Assembly: GCA_023101725.1 (NCBI GenBank) | Contig: JALJCO010008658.1 | Span: 1-64,000, forward strand | Origin: Atherinomorus stipes | Taxonomy: Eukaryota > Chordata > Actinopteri > Atheriniformes > Atherinidae | Length of the DNA: 64,000 nt | Reading direction: 5' to 3' | Part shown: positions 36,501 through 50,220 of the stretch, one piece after another | How positions within the stretch are numbered: the stretch's first letter is position 1 | How the letters are laid out: every line of letters starts with the position of its first letter | The notes under the pieces: generated by a model | What the model was told of the DNA's origin: nothing | The model's database searches: none | What the model saw: only the letters and a program-made list of their open reading frames with translations | Made by a program: the position numbers and the translations under genes

Positions 36501-39500
36501 GCAATATAGTAAAAAAGGCTCCTGGAAAACATAATCCGCCCTGCCCTTAATTGTTTTTGTCTTTTTTTTTTTGGGGGGGGGGGGGGGCAAATTCATTTAC
36601 AGTATGTCTTTGTTCAGCGTTTTGGGCTGTGTCATTGTTCTGTTTCACTCCCCTTTAAGCAGTGTCAAAGTCTACACCTGTGCAATTTGAGGAAATAAAA
36701 AACAATCCTTAAGCCAGATTTCCTGATTGTAACAGTTTGATGGCGATCCCCTCAGATTGCATTTGAGCATAACATGGGCTCAGATACATTCCAGTGTAAA
36801 TGAAGTGTGTAAGACTCCCATTATTCCTGGTGCCCACCATAGTTAATTTCTTTATTGTAGTAGCTGAAAGAGGATTGAAGTACTCTCTGGAAAGATGTTA
36901 ATCTGTCAGAGTGCTTCGCTGGATTAGCCCATTGAGATTTTACCAGCACTTTTAACAAGCTGTGTGAGAGTATGCCTGTGTGTATACGTTGGGTTAATGT
37001 GTATAAGTGCCTGCATGCAAGCATGTGTGTGAGCTGGGGGTGTGATTACCACCCACACAGTTAAATCTCAGAGGAGACGTGGGTCAGATCCAGAGCTGAG
37101 GTCTGCAGCATCCCGACAGGAGACAGAGGGTGACCTTTCACCTTCGACATTCAGTCAGGGTCAGCCGACAATTAGGTAATCAGTCTCCGTTACAGAGCAT
37201 CAGTTCACGTTTGTCACCGTCTTCTAACCAGAGCTTTAATGCATTAAGATGAAAGATAATGTTATCTTCTCTTTTATTTACACATCTGTCTTACTCTCTT
37301 TTTCCCTCTTTTCCTCTGCTCAGTTACAAAATTAAATCACAGAGGAGTTAAAACAAAATTCCTAAAACAAATATCAGTCCTCATGAGAGCAAGAGATAAT
37401 CTTGTGATCTGCCACAATCTCAGATTGTTTTAAGCTTCTGTTAATTTGAGATAATCAAATCTTTCTTTTGGTATACATCCAGTTGAAAGCTAATTTCATT
37501 TTCAGTGAAAGTCAGCTCACTTAAGAATAGCATTACAGCATTGAATACACAGAAACAGGCAAAGAACACAGTCACTATATAGAGGAGGAAACAAAGGACA
37601 TCAATAAGAAAATAAAAAGTCTCTATATCTGTCTCTGAAAACTTTAAACGGTTTGTATGTTTCTTACAAATCTGTAACTACTGATTTTGTTTAATAGCAG
37701 TTACTTTGTGATGATAACTTCAGGCTATCTGCTGATCTTTTTTGCATAATTCGAGTCAGACTTGGAAGACTTTAACTTTAATTTAGTAGTTTCAAAGACA
37801 ACAGGAGTTATATAACTTCATGCATGTTGAGAGCAGAAAAGTAAATTTGATATATTAGAATGTACTTTTTCTTTGGCTTCATTCTATAGTGAATGTGCTT
37901 AAGATGAAAATAGCTTTTAAACTGGGACCTGACCAATAGGTAGCAATTTTATAAACTCACACTGCAACATAAAGAAATGTATGCTGACACCATTAAGCTG
38001 GATAATGGTGTTTTAGACCAGTCCACTATACTTCCTAAAACCTGAACAAACGTTTTTTCCCCCCTCAGATATCTAACTTAACAGCAAGTGAAAGGAAATG
38101 TAAAATAACAATGAATAAAATTGGAAAACAAGGAGGCCCAAACAATCCCAAACTGGTCTTGAACTTATGTTTCAATCCTAACACCTTCCTCAGTCTATTG
38201 CTTTCTCCTCATAAACTATTTTTAAACATGACATTGCATTACATAAAAAAAGACTTTATGGAGTCTTTACTGGTATGTAGCAACTGCAAAGTCTTGTCGG
38301 CATTGTCTTATTGAGAATATGTACTAAACTTTTTGTCTGTGCATGCACAATGATGGAAAATAATGTCCAAAACATTGAGAATGCATGGTGAGGAGGAGAA
38401 TTTGCATATTGAATGAAACATATGAAGAGAACCACGAAAGCCTGCAGGCGATACTACACACTCTTTATAAACAGCAGACAATAGTAAGAATATGTAAATA
38501 ACAGCAAATTGGCTAAAAGCAGCATATACTCCAGAACCACAGCTGTGTTGTGTCTAAGTGATGAAGCTGGCTTGCGGCAGAGTTATCCCCATCCCCCTTA
38601 AATGAAACAAAGATTCTCCATTTGTTCAAATTCTTCTCTGTATTTGTGTTTCTCATGTGGTCACTGGTGGCAAATGTTCTTTCTCAGGGCTCAGGAAATC
38701 ACAAATCAAATTTTTTAAGCTGGGGTCATAACTTTGGTCAGGTTGAAACTACAGAGGAGATGACTGTGCCGTTTGTGAAGCGGCTTTGTCCTTATTTTCT
38801 GCTCCAAGAGTACAATCAGTCTTCAAAAACAGCAAATTGAAGGAAATCTTGAAACTTGAAGCTTGAAGAAAACACAGAAAACTGACACGACTGTTCAAGG
38901 TTTCTGATAGCACCTCCTTCTGCAGCATTTCACGAGATCAACTCTTTTTCATGGTTGAGGACTTGTAATCATCATACACTGAGTTTTGGATTGTTAGAGT
39001 TGTAAAAAGGTAACGACAGCCTCTTCAGGTTTAACGTTAATAAAAATCGCTGCTATATAGGTCAATTAAAACGGAATCAGAGTCTATACCAGCCACAGTA
39101 AAGTGAAAATGTGTTTGGCTCAAGTTTTACCACTCACTCAGTCACAGTTTGGTTTCATGGGGCTCGGCGGCCTCTGCAGCAGTTTGCGGTTTTCAAGAGA
39201 GACGGTCTGTAAACAGCAGAAAGTGAGGTAGTTAACAGGGGGCTTGTTTAGTTTTCTGCCAAATGACTGACTTCAAATGGACCCGTGCCTGAGAGACTGA
39301 GCGGGAGAAACAGGAAAGCCACTGTGGTTAGATCACAGCCTGGCTATCAACCGCGGCTGCTGCAGTACAATGCTTTGATGTGGTCAAAGGTTGTGTTGAT
39401 GATAACCCTCTGCAGGGAGACAAAAAACGAAAGACAGCAGCAACTTTAGAAAATCTGTCAGGATAAGATGGAGAAAAGAACTCTTAAAGCTCAAGATGCG

Positions 39501-39894
39501 TATCGAAAGTTACACCCTTTCATAGCAGCTTGAGCTTTGTCCTGGAGCGTGAAATGACACTTAAAGAAAGACCAAAACTCACAGTTTGAAGTCAAATGTC
39601 AGTTGAAAACATTTTGGAAAATATGAAGTTTTATATTGAGAAAAGCCATAAATTTAGAATACTGCTTGTGTGCCTCATTATGAGCTAAGTTGCAAGTGTG
39701 TTTATGATGCTTTTGAGTATGAGGAGGAAAAAATTCAGCCACTAAATCATTTTTTAACTACCCCAGGCAACATGTTTGACAGGGTTACAAGAGAAAAATA
39801 GTCTGTTGCATTTCAACAGGGAGAAATTACTCGTTATTTGTCTGTCAAGTCCTATACTTAAACAGCAGTAAAACAGATTATACAAAAGGGATTA

Positions 39895-39898
<4 letters not shown>
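36501..39898. other. Intronic stretch; G-run and possible regulatory sequence
   Basis: A G-run lies at about 36572-36588. Stretches at 37020-37250 and 39150-39400 are less AT-rich than their surroundings and show no repeat signature. Within the latter, CTTTGATGTGGTCAAAG (39373-39389) is a palindromic pair of TCF/LEF-like words. Confidence 0.35.

Positions 39899-39956
<58 letters not shown>
39899..39956. repeat. (TA)n microsatellite
   Basis: Nearly uninterrupted alternating TA directly to the left of a hAT-type element. Confidence 0.95.
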
Positions 39957-39959
<3 letters not shown>

Positions 39960-40565
39960 TAGGGATGTCTGATATTGGCATTAAAATGTGATATCGGAAA
40001 ATATATATATCATTTTTTGGGCCAATATTTTGACAAACAAAATCTTGCGAGCTTTTGTTAGTTAAATCTCACGAGATTTTGTTACGGAGCAATGAAATCT
40101 TGTTCCATTAGCAGCGGTCCAGCATGTAGAAAAGTCCCTGTTATCCTGGAAGAACTTCATATCCCAGCATTCCTTTCAGAGTCATGTGACTGTGGTGCAG
40201 CTGATGTTGCTACAGTCTGACTTGCTTTGACGCTGCTTATAATATGTCCGGCTTTAAGTTGGTGGTTAAGTTACCAAATTGTCAGAAACATTAGAATTAG
40301 CCACATGTTGGCTAATACCTGCTAGTATCTGATATATGGCAGCCAGATGTCCAAAATGAACTCTGGCTGAGTTAAGGAGATTTGGGGATCTTTGGTCTCA
40401 AAGCAGAATATAGTTGTAGTTTTCAAAATATGAGAGATACAACCTCACAGTTCTCTGCATGTATCGGTATCGGTTGATATCAGATATCAGATTTTAAGAG
40501 TTGGACAATATCGGTATATCGGATATCAGTAAAAAAAAAAAAAAAGCCTGTATCGAACATCCCTA
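39960..40565. mobile_element. hAT-type MITE (TAGGGATGT ends)
   Basis: The left end TAGGGATGTCTGATATTGGC and the right end, inverted, TAGGGATGTTCGATACAGGC form an inverted repeat. The interior is rich in GATATCGG/CGATATTG words, as in a widespread fish hAT MITE. The left flank lies in a TA microsatellite, so no 8-base duplication can be verified. Confidence 0.75.
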
Positions 40566-43500
40566 ATGAAAAGAAAAATTAATAGATTGACAAAGGCAGT
40601 AACAATTGTTGGAATTGCTTGGTCCAATCAGGGGCGATGCTGGCAAATACCAGACTTCTAGAGAAGGCTTAGATCCCAGGAGGACTTCATCCAAAGAATC
40701 ATCAGAAGCGACACATGTGTGACTGAGGATCTGGGCGGCTCACCATCCTGTTGGCAGAAAGAGCTCCAATTTATTCTAGAAATGATCTTTAATTTGTAAT
40801 TAAATACACAGACGATATATCTGCAGGTCATTTCCCCTTTTCCTCTATCCTTCCCTCATTGTCTAAGCTGATCACCTAACTGGTTCTTGAACTTTTTAAA
40901 ACCCATTTGTGTTTATTTGTCACTCAACTTGAGAACTGAAACATTACCATCTTCCCAACATCGTCAAGTCGGTGTCAAGATGCCGTTTTGTTGATAAATT
41001 TACTTGGATAGGCAGATTTTTTTTTTTTTTTACAACTTTCACATTTCCAACAACAACAATAAAATATATGAATGTGACTCAACTATATGACCAAAAATTT
41101 GACTAAAATCCACTTTGGAAGCAACAGAATTGCCTCTAGGACCAACACAGGGTTGGATTTGGGGACCTGGAGCCAAGCTGTTACCAGGCGAGAGGCAGGG
41201 TACATCCTCCCCATTAAGGCAGAAATACGGGGCTCTCGGTCATCCTGTTACATAATGTGAAATTAGGCAAAACAAACAAAAACTAAATAATGCGTTAATT
41301 GTGACATTGTAATTCCATTGTTTCCTGTCATCAGGCTGCAGGGTGTCATCCCTTCACAGGGCACATTGTGCAGTGACACACACACAACAAGTTAGATGAA
41401 TCATGACGACTTGTATTAGTTTACTTTTTCATGACACCAAACACTGAGACTGAAACCAAGAACCTTTTCTGTGTGAGACAAAAATGGAAATATGTGTCTG
41501 AAACTTTAAAAAGTGTCTGTGGCCATTTCACCTGCCAGCATAAGACTAGAAACATCATTCAGTACAGCTTTGCTCATATTATACTGTCATGTTATGTTCA
41601 GCACTGTTACAGCAGCTAATATGATGTTTTTATTATGTGCCACTGAGAAATTATAAGGCAACTTGTTGCATTCACTTGCTAGATTTGTGATTCAGCTCAT
41701 TTTTAAGATTAGATGAAGTGAAATTCATGTTTATGGTCCAGACTTGTTGCAAAATTTATCACCAGAGGTGAACCTCAGCTCTGTAAGCCGCCTTGTGTTT
41801 TTCTTGCTGTTTTGTAACAATGAAACACCCACAGAGAATAACAGATTTTTTGGTAATCTCAGTCTAGGACATTTATTATGCTAATGACATAATTTCACAA
41901 GAGTGCACCTCCTCAGAGGCAGCTCGTGAGCAGGTGGTATTCATCACATACCAGCGAGCAATTTATGACAAGTTTGTGGAGTTAAAAGAGTTTTCTGATT
42001 CCAACTTGTGGTCAAAAGTAAAGAGAGCTTCAGGATAGAAATGCCTAAAACGTTCCAGGCCCCTTGTCAGTGGAACAGAAACACCTGGTTCGTGAGGCGC
42101 TGCCGTGTGCTCCATCATCCTTCGCAGCCATACATCAAACAGCTCTGACAGCGCTAATAACAGCCTAATGACAGCCATTATCTACCAGTCAGCCTCCTTA
42201 AGTCTGCTGACACAACTGCTGAGAATTCCCTTCTCATTTAGCCAACTGGTTTTACAAAGTTAAAAGTGCAATACGGCACAAATGAAGAAACACAAACAAC
42301 CGCGTTGTGAAAGGGAAAGTTATTTTACCTATGTGATCATTCTTTATAAGTTCAGTACATGCACATAAAAAGCTGAGCTACCATCATGATATCGGTGGGT
42401 CTGCATAAAATGCTTGATTTGAATGAGTTCAGGCTGCTGCACAGTACAGTATGCTTTGTTGTCTCACAGATGCAATCTGAGAAGTAAAAGCAGCTTAAAA
42501 GAACAGATTTGTGATCTTTCAGAGCTGAATGTCAACACACAAATCTAACAACTAAAGATAGATGTTTTTTTTAAGTTTTTGCCTTTTTTCTTCTCTCTAT
42601 TAAGTAAAAACTAAAAATATATGCTCATGATAATTGATTTGTTGCATTCATGAACTGTTTGATCCGTGCAATGCATAATAAAAATTCTGACTTGTTAAGG
42701 CTCTAAGCATCAGAGGAAAGATTTGTTAGGTGAAGCCTATTCCAGCAGCTAATAGGCCGGGCCACCACTCACCCAATGGTATCTAAATGTTTCTCATGCT
42801 GCCCTAAGATTATTTTGATTTTGTTGTGTAGTTTAAGGATTCAGAGAAATCCCTTTTTTAAAAAATCTTTTTTCCTCCAGACAACGGAACTAAAACTGAT
42901 CATACTGGTAAAGAAAGGCTACTGAAATAGTTTGCAGCGGAAAGTGAATTATACCACAGGGATCACTGACCACTCACATGCACATATTGTCAGCATTTAT
43001 TATTTTGTTGAAAAACTGTTCTGGCCTGAGTATGAGTAATCACGCTTCTTTAATGAAATTCTCTCTTTTTTTAATTCTTCGAACAAACAGTATAAGGAAA
43101 TATAATTTGGTTGGCAAGTTTTATTATAATAATCCCAGTCAGAAACAGAGATGCAGTAATAACTGCATGAATGTCCTTCAGTTAGCTGCACTTAGATGTG
43201 TTTTGTATCCACATGAAAAGTTCTGGCAGAATTCTGGTTGAAAGATGGGATCTTCGGAAAATCACTGATATTTGTGGATGTCTGCGCACAAACACACCTC
43301 TATGTATACACATCAGGATTAAAGGATTTAATGATCTCATTTAAATCCTTTACCTCCATGTCATCCATTTAAACACATTTTATGCCTGTTTGGCTTCATT
43401 ATTCTGCTTGAACTCTCAAATGTCTCCAAGTTCCAATTATTAGATTTTTTTTTTAAGCCTTTTTCTCTTTGATTTATTGTATCCACTTTGTACAGTGTAC

Positions 43501-45447
43501 CCGCTTCACTCACAGCCCACATCCCCACAACATAATGCTATCATCACCATGCTAAACAGTTTGTGCAGTATTGTTAGGGATGAATGCCTCACCTTTACTC
43601 TTCCAGATGTATTCCTGGACATGTAGCCAAATGTCTACATCTTTGTCTCATCTGACCATAAATCTTTCCTCCAGCAGACCGTTTCTTCTTTGTCCTTGTA
43701 GTCAGCTGTAAAGTATAGCTGCTCCTGAAAGTGTTGATTTTGGAGTAGGAACTTTTTTCTTGGACAGCAGATTCTAAGTTTATGGGGATGTGCAGCAGAC
43801 TGAAGTTTTCCAGCAGTTTCCGGATCTTGGCTGTGCTATGCGGGTTGTTCTGACCATCCAAAGCAAATTTCTCAGAGCATCTTCAGTGTTTTGCTCAGTG
43901 TACAGACATAGACATGTCATATTCTCTCTCACGAGACTGAGCTGATATACATGACCTGAAGTCTGAATTTTGTGGTTTTACTTCTATTTGACACATTTTT
44001 TGAGAAAACTTTCAGATTTCCTGCTTTATTCATCCACCCCTCAAGACATTGTTAAACAGCAGTGGCATAAAAGGATACCCATGTCTTCTCCATGTGCTGC
44101 TTGGATATAATTTTATTTTCATCGGTAATGTAGTAGCTTGACTTCCTTTTTTGGACAAAAAGCAAATCCCAATCATTTAAGGTTTAAATGGGGAATTCTG
44201 TTTTATAACTACAGTAGGAACGAAATGAAGATTAATCAGTGTGAAACTCTCTAATTTTAAGTCATAGATTTATAAACATCTGTACATGTCTGAAAATATA
44301 ACCAGAAAAAGTTAATAATGACTCATCAGCATGAAGATTACTTTAAATTGTGATGGTAGCAAAGCCAGTTGCTTTGCTGGAAAGGAAGTAAGAATCGCGG
44401 CTACATCTGTTTACAGTGCAGCGTACAGTAACTCACATGGTTTTGATAAAGAAGTCAGACACTTATAATTGCAAACATGATCTGATTCCACGCTGCCCAC
44501 AGCTTAATTTGTAAAATGAGCTGGTAAACTTTTAAAGAGTTGAAGAGTTTAAGACCTGACTTTGTGGATATGATCTGAGTAACAGATTTGGGGATTTCTG
44601 ATTAGTTTGTCAGTGAAAGTTTTGAATATTTCTCTTTCTGCAGCCGCGACATAGTAAAAATAACCGATATGAATACTTTTTTCTAAAACAATAAACTATG
44701 AAATTGTTATTAATGAGATAAGATTTTCTGGAATTTCATGCTGTATCATTTTCAGATACTCTGATGTTCTTTGAGAATCTTTTTCGCCATCAGCAATGAA
44801 ATCTACTATATAGAGGAATTTATGGAATGTGAGTACTAGATTATTGCTGAACAATGCTGGTCACAAACAGCATCAAAACATGTTCCGTGCAGGGTCTCTT
44901 CCCTGCAGCTGCAATGCTGAATGCATGCTTTTCATATTGCTACAACATTTAAAACAGAAAGAAATTTCTGCATTTGCTGTCTGACCAGATGTACTTCATT
45001 ATCAGAGCTGGCTGCTGAAGGTTTATTCTGATCTGAAAAGAGGAAAAGGATGAAAGAGAAACATGCCTGTTTATGAGTTTCTTTCTAGTGGGAGCCAGGT
45101 TGGACCTCCGTATCATTGCAGCTGATTACTGGATGATTATCAACGCAGCAAATTTGACTGCCTGTCTAAAAAAAACTTCAAATAGGCTGGCATAGGTGCA
45201 GAGGAAAAGACACAAAGAAAGAAAAGGAAAAGAAACAAAGAAAGAAAAGGAAAAGAAAGTACAGTACGTCACATTTGCAAAATGTTTGCAGGAAAAAGGC
45301 TAAATTAAAGTTAATCTGAGATTGTGCACTGAAATATGCGCTGAAACAGCCAACCTGCTCACAACGCACCTCAGTTGCGGCAGAATTTGTACTACTTAAC
45401 TGGTCTTTAACAAAAAAACAACAACAAAACAAAGACAAAAAAAAACA
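40566..45447. other. Intronic stretch with a decayed repeat fragment
   Basis: At about 41160-41240, CCAGGCGAGAGGCAGGGTAC matches part of the repeat at 49205 and is a small fragment of the same family. A perfect hairpin with 11-base arms (AAAGGATTTAA) lies at 43321-43351. The interval 41880-42190 contains several TAATGA/TAATAA words and no repeat signature, so it is a candidate conserved element. No exon is seen. Confidence 0.4.
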
Positions 45448-45997
45448 TTAAAGGTTGAATATGGAATATGGACAGAACAGTGACATCACGTGTGTCGTTG
45501 CAACAGCAGAAAAACAATTTCAGCTGCTGGGATGCCAGGCTCGCTGCCGATACGCAAGTGACCAACAGTCTGCACCATGTTCAACGAGTAAGCACAGGAG
45601 TTTATAACTGACAGCTAATGTTAGCCACATTAGCAAACGAGCTAGCTTACCAATCCAGTAGGAAAGTCGCCATTTCCGTGTTTTGACGCCGTGGAAAACG
45701 TTTATGTGGGTCCATTTAGTGAAGTCTTCACCTAAATTTACTCCAGGTTTTGCTCTTCTCAGGTCACTCCTCCTCAGAAACAGATAACAATATCTCCAGG
45801 GCTCTGAAGCAGCTGCTTCACTCGCCGTCTCCACTGTTTCCCCCTGTGCCAGCATGACTGTGCCCAAAATATTGCTGCCACACAGAGATTGTATTTGGCA
45901 ACCCGCAATGGTTTTTAGGCTAAATATAATTTTTCTAGGAAATGTTTTTTTTTTTAAATATAGCTTTTAATAAAAATGTTCCATATTCAACCTTTAA
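45448..45997. mobile_element. MITE family E (TTAA-flanked)
   Basis: Both ends read TTAAAGGTTGAATATGGAA inward, a 19-base inverted repeat including TTAA, and similarity continues through AYAT. The length is 550 bases. The 115-residue minus-strand open frame inside it (45520-45867) lacks known motifs and lies wholly inside the repeat. Confidence 0.88.
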
Positions 45998-46049
45998 AGT
46001 CTTTTACAGTTCATTAAAACATGTAAACAGCCTTCCATTTCAACATGAT

Positions 46050-46260
46050 ATAGTTCTAAGTTTAGTTTAGTTTAGTTTTTTAGTTTAGTTTATTCGTTTA
46101 TTTAACAGGGACAATGTACAATAAACATTAATCTTAAAAAGAAGAGATGTTTTGTACCAGAGATAGCTATTGCTAATTTCCATCCGTTGTCCCCGGGCAG
46201 GTACACACATTTAAAAACACTTTAAATAACAAACTACAATTTATATAAAATACAAAAAAT
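46050..46260. repeat. Dispersed fish repeat (TTTAGTTTA head)
   Basis: TTTAGTTTAGTTT-type repeats precede TTATTTAACAGGGACAATGT and CCGTTGTCCCCGGGCAGGTA. I recall this order from a common teleost dispersed repeat. The family was not verified. Confidence 0.45.
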
Positions 46261-49204
46261 ACTTTAAATATTAGATATACAGTCAGTCTTGAAAATGTTT
46301 ACAGATTAGCAGAACTGATACTGTCACATACAGTATCAGTGAGTCATTAAAGTACAGTAAATATTTTAGCTTCTGCTAAAAAAAAAAAAAGGGCTTTTCA
46401 GGAAAATCTACAATACGTGATTCTTCTTTGAATCAGGCAGAACACAATCTGACTGAACATTTGGTTTAGAATTTAAAAATTTTTAATTCTGCGGTATTAC
46501 AGAAATATAGAGCAGCTTGAAAGAGAAATGGAGATAAGTTTGTTTTAAGACTGATAATAATGATGATGACATAGAAGAAGTGCACAAAAACAAAGAAACT
46601 AGGGATGCTTCCTCTCTAGAAGCTGTTATGATTGATCATCATAACATCTTCCTTTAATTTGCTGTAAGCTCAAGAGGCTTAAATAAGATGTTGTCATAAT
46701 AAAAGAAGACAAAAGAGACAAAGAAAAAGGGTGGTGTCTGCGGGAATGAGAAAAAAAGAAAAATGAAGTATTTGAAACACAGAGAGAAAAAATTTATAAC
46801 AAAGGAAGATGAAGTTAAAGAGGAAGATATAGCTCAGTGCTTTCAGCCAAATGGCCTGTTAACCCATAAATCAGTACACTGAAGCAAAGCCAGCAAGACA
46901 AAGAGGAACATAGAGGGTGACAGAGATAAAGTTAGCTCAGATAAATGCTTGGGAGGTGAGAGGAAACATTAGACAGAAACAGATGAAAGAGGCGGTGAAG
47001 AAAGCAGATCCTGATTTTTAAGTCGTCAGCATGTAACTGGACTGACCCCAATTTTACAATAACATTGTTCCTGAAAATTGGTTTGGAAAAGTTTGGTTTT
47101 ATCTTACATATGAGGGTTGGAAAATGATGTGTTAACATCTTTAGATATTTCCTTTGGGTGTCAGCTGCATTAGTCTCACCATGTCTTGGCTAAGTTTGTT
47201 GTCAGTCAGTCAGGACTAAATAGGATTTCTGAAAGTTCTTGTTTGCTTCAGGGAAAATACCTTCAAATAACTAAAAACATTCAGTTCAGTTAAATTATAT
47301 ACATATAACAACAGTTCACAGCTGTCATCACAGAGGACTTCAAAAAGAGGAGCCCAGCAATCGACTCTAGACAAGCACTAGGTGACAGTGGAGAGAAACA
47401 ACTCCCTTTTCACAGAAGAAACCTCAGATAGATCCAGACTGACGGAGGGCAGCCCCAGAAGCTTTTAGAAAGAGTGAGCTGGAAGAGATAAAAGTACAGC
47501 AAAAAAGACACTAGGAAGATTGTTCTGGACAGAACATAATTGCGACTCCAGAGTCTCCTGATGAAGTTATGCAGAATTAAAGCAGAAAGGAAATGGATCA
47601 ACCAAGACTTGCACCTGTCTGTGATGATGAACTCAAAAATGTAGTGGCAGAAAAAAATGATTCAGAGCTGCAGGAGTCATCACTAACATGGCTTCACTTG
47701 TAGTTTGTTGAAACAATTGTTAAACATCTCTATAATGTTGTCTTTCTGCTTTTATTAAGAGATTCAGTCTTTTATTAGGACCAGTACGATGTATGAACTG
47801 TGGTTCGAATTCCCCAAATTTTATATGATGAAAGCTGAATGGTAAAAGCACTACATGTTCTCCACACTACAACAGAGATGAATGTGGGGGGATGGGGGGG
47901 GTGTCAGACTGCCAGTGATAGCAGCACTCTCCTGCAGAACATCACGTCAAGCACAGCCTCTTCATCTATTGTGCACCCGCTGCTTAACATCTCAGCTGTG
48001 ACACACACAATCATGTACTGTTCATTATCAAAAGAGGTGAGACAAAGCTTTTTATTGCTTGAGAGTCCAGCTCAGGGAACAAATGATCTAATTACCTCTT
48101 TTGTTAAAGGGAATTTAACTATACTTCACTCAATAAATTGAACTAGACACACTGAGACACAGTCAGACAAAGAGCCACTGTGTCTGTGTTTATATTTCTC
48201 ATGTTGTGATTAAATTATCTGTTTCAGTCAGTTAAACATTCAAAATATTTCATTTGTTTCTCTGAGGACAATTTTAGGCAGCGGTTTTGCAAGTAAAACT
48301 TACAAAAAGGGGTCAGAGGAAAGTTAAGATGCAGAGAAATGCCAACATGTAGGTGTTCATGTTGTGATTAAAAGACAGAGATATCACAAATAAAAATATG
48401 TAACAAAGCAGAAGAATCCTTGTACTCTATCAGTTTGAGTCTAATGGACTGCAAAATGAAACTATCGTTCTGCTTTGCACGAGCAATCTGAAACATGAAT
48501 GAGTAGCAGTCCATGGACTCCATAATGTCCATATTACTGCAAAAGACAACAGCTATCTTAATTCAGTCATTGCTCCACTTTGCTGAACAAATCAAGGACA
48601 GAGCGCTGGGATTAAGGCTAACCCCCCCCTCTGATTCAAATCTGAGCCAGCACAGGGGGCGGTAACAGAGGTGGAACAGGCCTGCCTCGTGTGACCTTTC
48701 ACGCATCAAGCTAGCATCACTGTGTGAAAGTGTGAAGTTGTGATGACGCATGATCGTGGCTAGCATGCCACGGGATTTGAAAGTGGCATGCAGCAAAGGG
48801 CACACCAGGGCACGATAGAGATGGTTTTGTTAGGTCATTTATAGACACACAAAGGTGGCTCAGAGAGAAGCGCTTTGTTGCAGCCACATGTTGGAACTGA
48901 TCTGTGAAAAGTGCTTCCTTTTCTGTTACACGCTGCAGATTGTTCCGATGCGTCATCTTGGACCACCAGTTTTAACCATATGTCAATAAATGAAAATAGG
49001 AAAACATGGTAAGGAGGGACAAGAGCACTATCTTCTTTAGGTGGGGTGAAAAAGAGATAAGACATGAGAACATGAGGCATGAGAACATAAATGTATTTTT
49101 GGAATTTTAAGAACATTTTACAAGTTTCAGCTTCTCTCTCGGGCAAAAATTACCTCGCTGTATTGAAAAAACACTGTAGTTGAGAAATAAAAGATTGAGG
49201 AATT
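46261..49204. other. Intronic stretch, nothing recognised
   Basis: No exon or repeat family is recognised. The minus-strand frames at 48563-49146 overlap each other and carry no known motif. Confidence 0.45.
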
Positions 49205-49592
49205 ATTCATTCATTCATTTTCTGTACTGCTTATCCAGTTCAGGGTCGCAGGGGTTGCTGGAGTCTATTCCAGCTATTATCAGGCGAGAGGCGGGGTACA
49301 CCCTGGACAGGTCACCAGTCTGTCGCCAACACAGACAGACAGACAACCATTCACACTCACATTCATTCCTAGGGGCAATTTAGAGCGACCATTAAACCTA
49401 ACATGCATGTCTTTGGACGGTGGGAGGAAGCAGGAGAACCCGGAGAGAACCCACACATACACGGGTAGAACATGCAAACTCCACAGTGGAAGGCCACTGT
49501 TGGAATTGTTAGAACGCCCCCAGCCGGGACTCCAACTAGCAATGTTGTTACTGTAAGGCTGCGGTGCTCACCACCACGCCACCATGCAGCCC
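49205..49592 (+). repeat. LINE-derived dispersed repeat (Expander/RTE-like 3' end)
   Basis: The order TTCATTCATTTTCTGTACTG, CAGGCGAGAGGCGGGGTACA, GACAACCATTCACACTCACA, CATGCATGTCTTTGGACGGT and GAACATGCAAACTCCAC is the signature of a very abundant fish repeat. I associate it with 3' ends of RTE/Expander-type LINEs. The copy is nearly complete, with moderate decay. Confidence 0.7.
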
Positions 49593-49636
49593 AATTATGG
49601 AATTAATTACATAAAATACAAAACATCTGTTTTCAT

Positions 49637-50011
49637 TAGGGATATGAAAATTTGATATCACTTACTGTGACCATCATTATGACCATTGTCATTATAATCG
49701 CAGTATTGTAGAAATGACCCCCAGCATCTTAAAAAAAATCCAAAATGGGTCTAAATGTCTGTTTTGTTCTTTTTAAAGGGGGAAACTCTCAAGAAATTGG
49801 GAGATTGGGGGCCTTTGTTGCCTTCCGCCATGTTTTCATTAATTAAACATTGCAAACTGGGACTGCTGCTGCTTTTCCAGCCAATGACCAGCATCACTGG
49901 GAGTTTTTCAAAGTGCAGTAATCGGTCACGATTTTAACGATAATTAAGATTTGAAATCGTATTATTAACCATTCACAGTTAACCATTTTACCAGTAATCG
50001 TTATATCCCTA
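49637..50011. mobile_element. hAT MITE with perfect 8-bp target duplication
   Basis: The ends TAGGGATATGA and, inverted, TAGGGATATAACG flank 375 bases. GTTTTCAT occurs immediately before (49629-49636) and after (50012-50019), a perfect 8-base target duplication as made by hAT transposases. It is non-coding. Confidence 0.88.
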
Positions 50012-50220
50012 GTTTTCATATTTGACATCTTGATGGTAGGTGGAAGGAATGACTTAAAAAAGTTTTATTTACATGTTGGCATCCTGAATCTAGATGATGG
50101 CAACACATCAAACTCTGAATGTTCTTTTTAATGCCTCCCGAAGCAATGATCTTTCAAGTAAAGACTGAATAGAGATGCTGCTTAATAATCATTACACCTG
50201 TTGGAATAAGATGTTTGAGC

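Noticed and set aside
45520..45867. 115-residue minus-strand open frame
   Set aside because: It lies wholly inside TTAA MITE family E and lacks known motifs.
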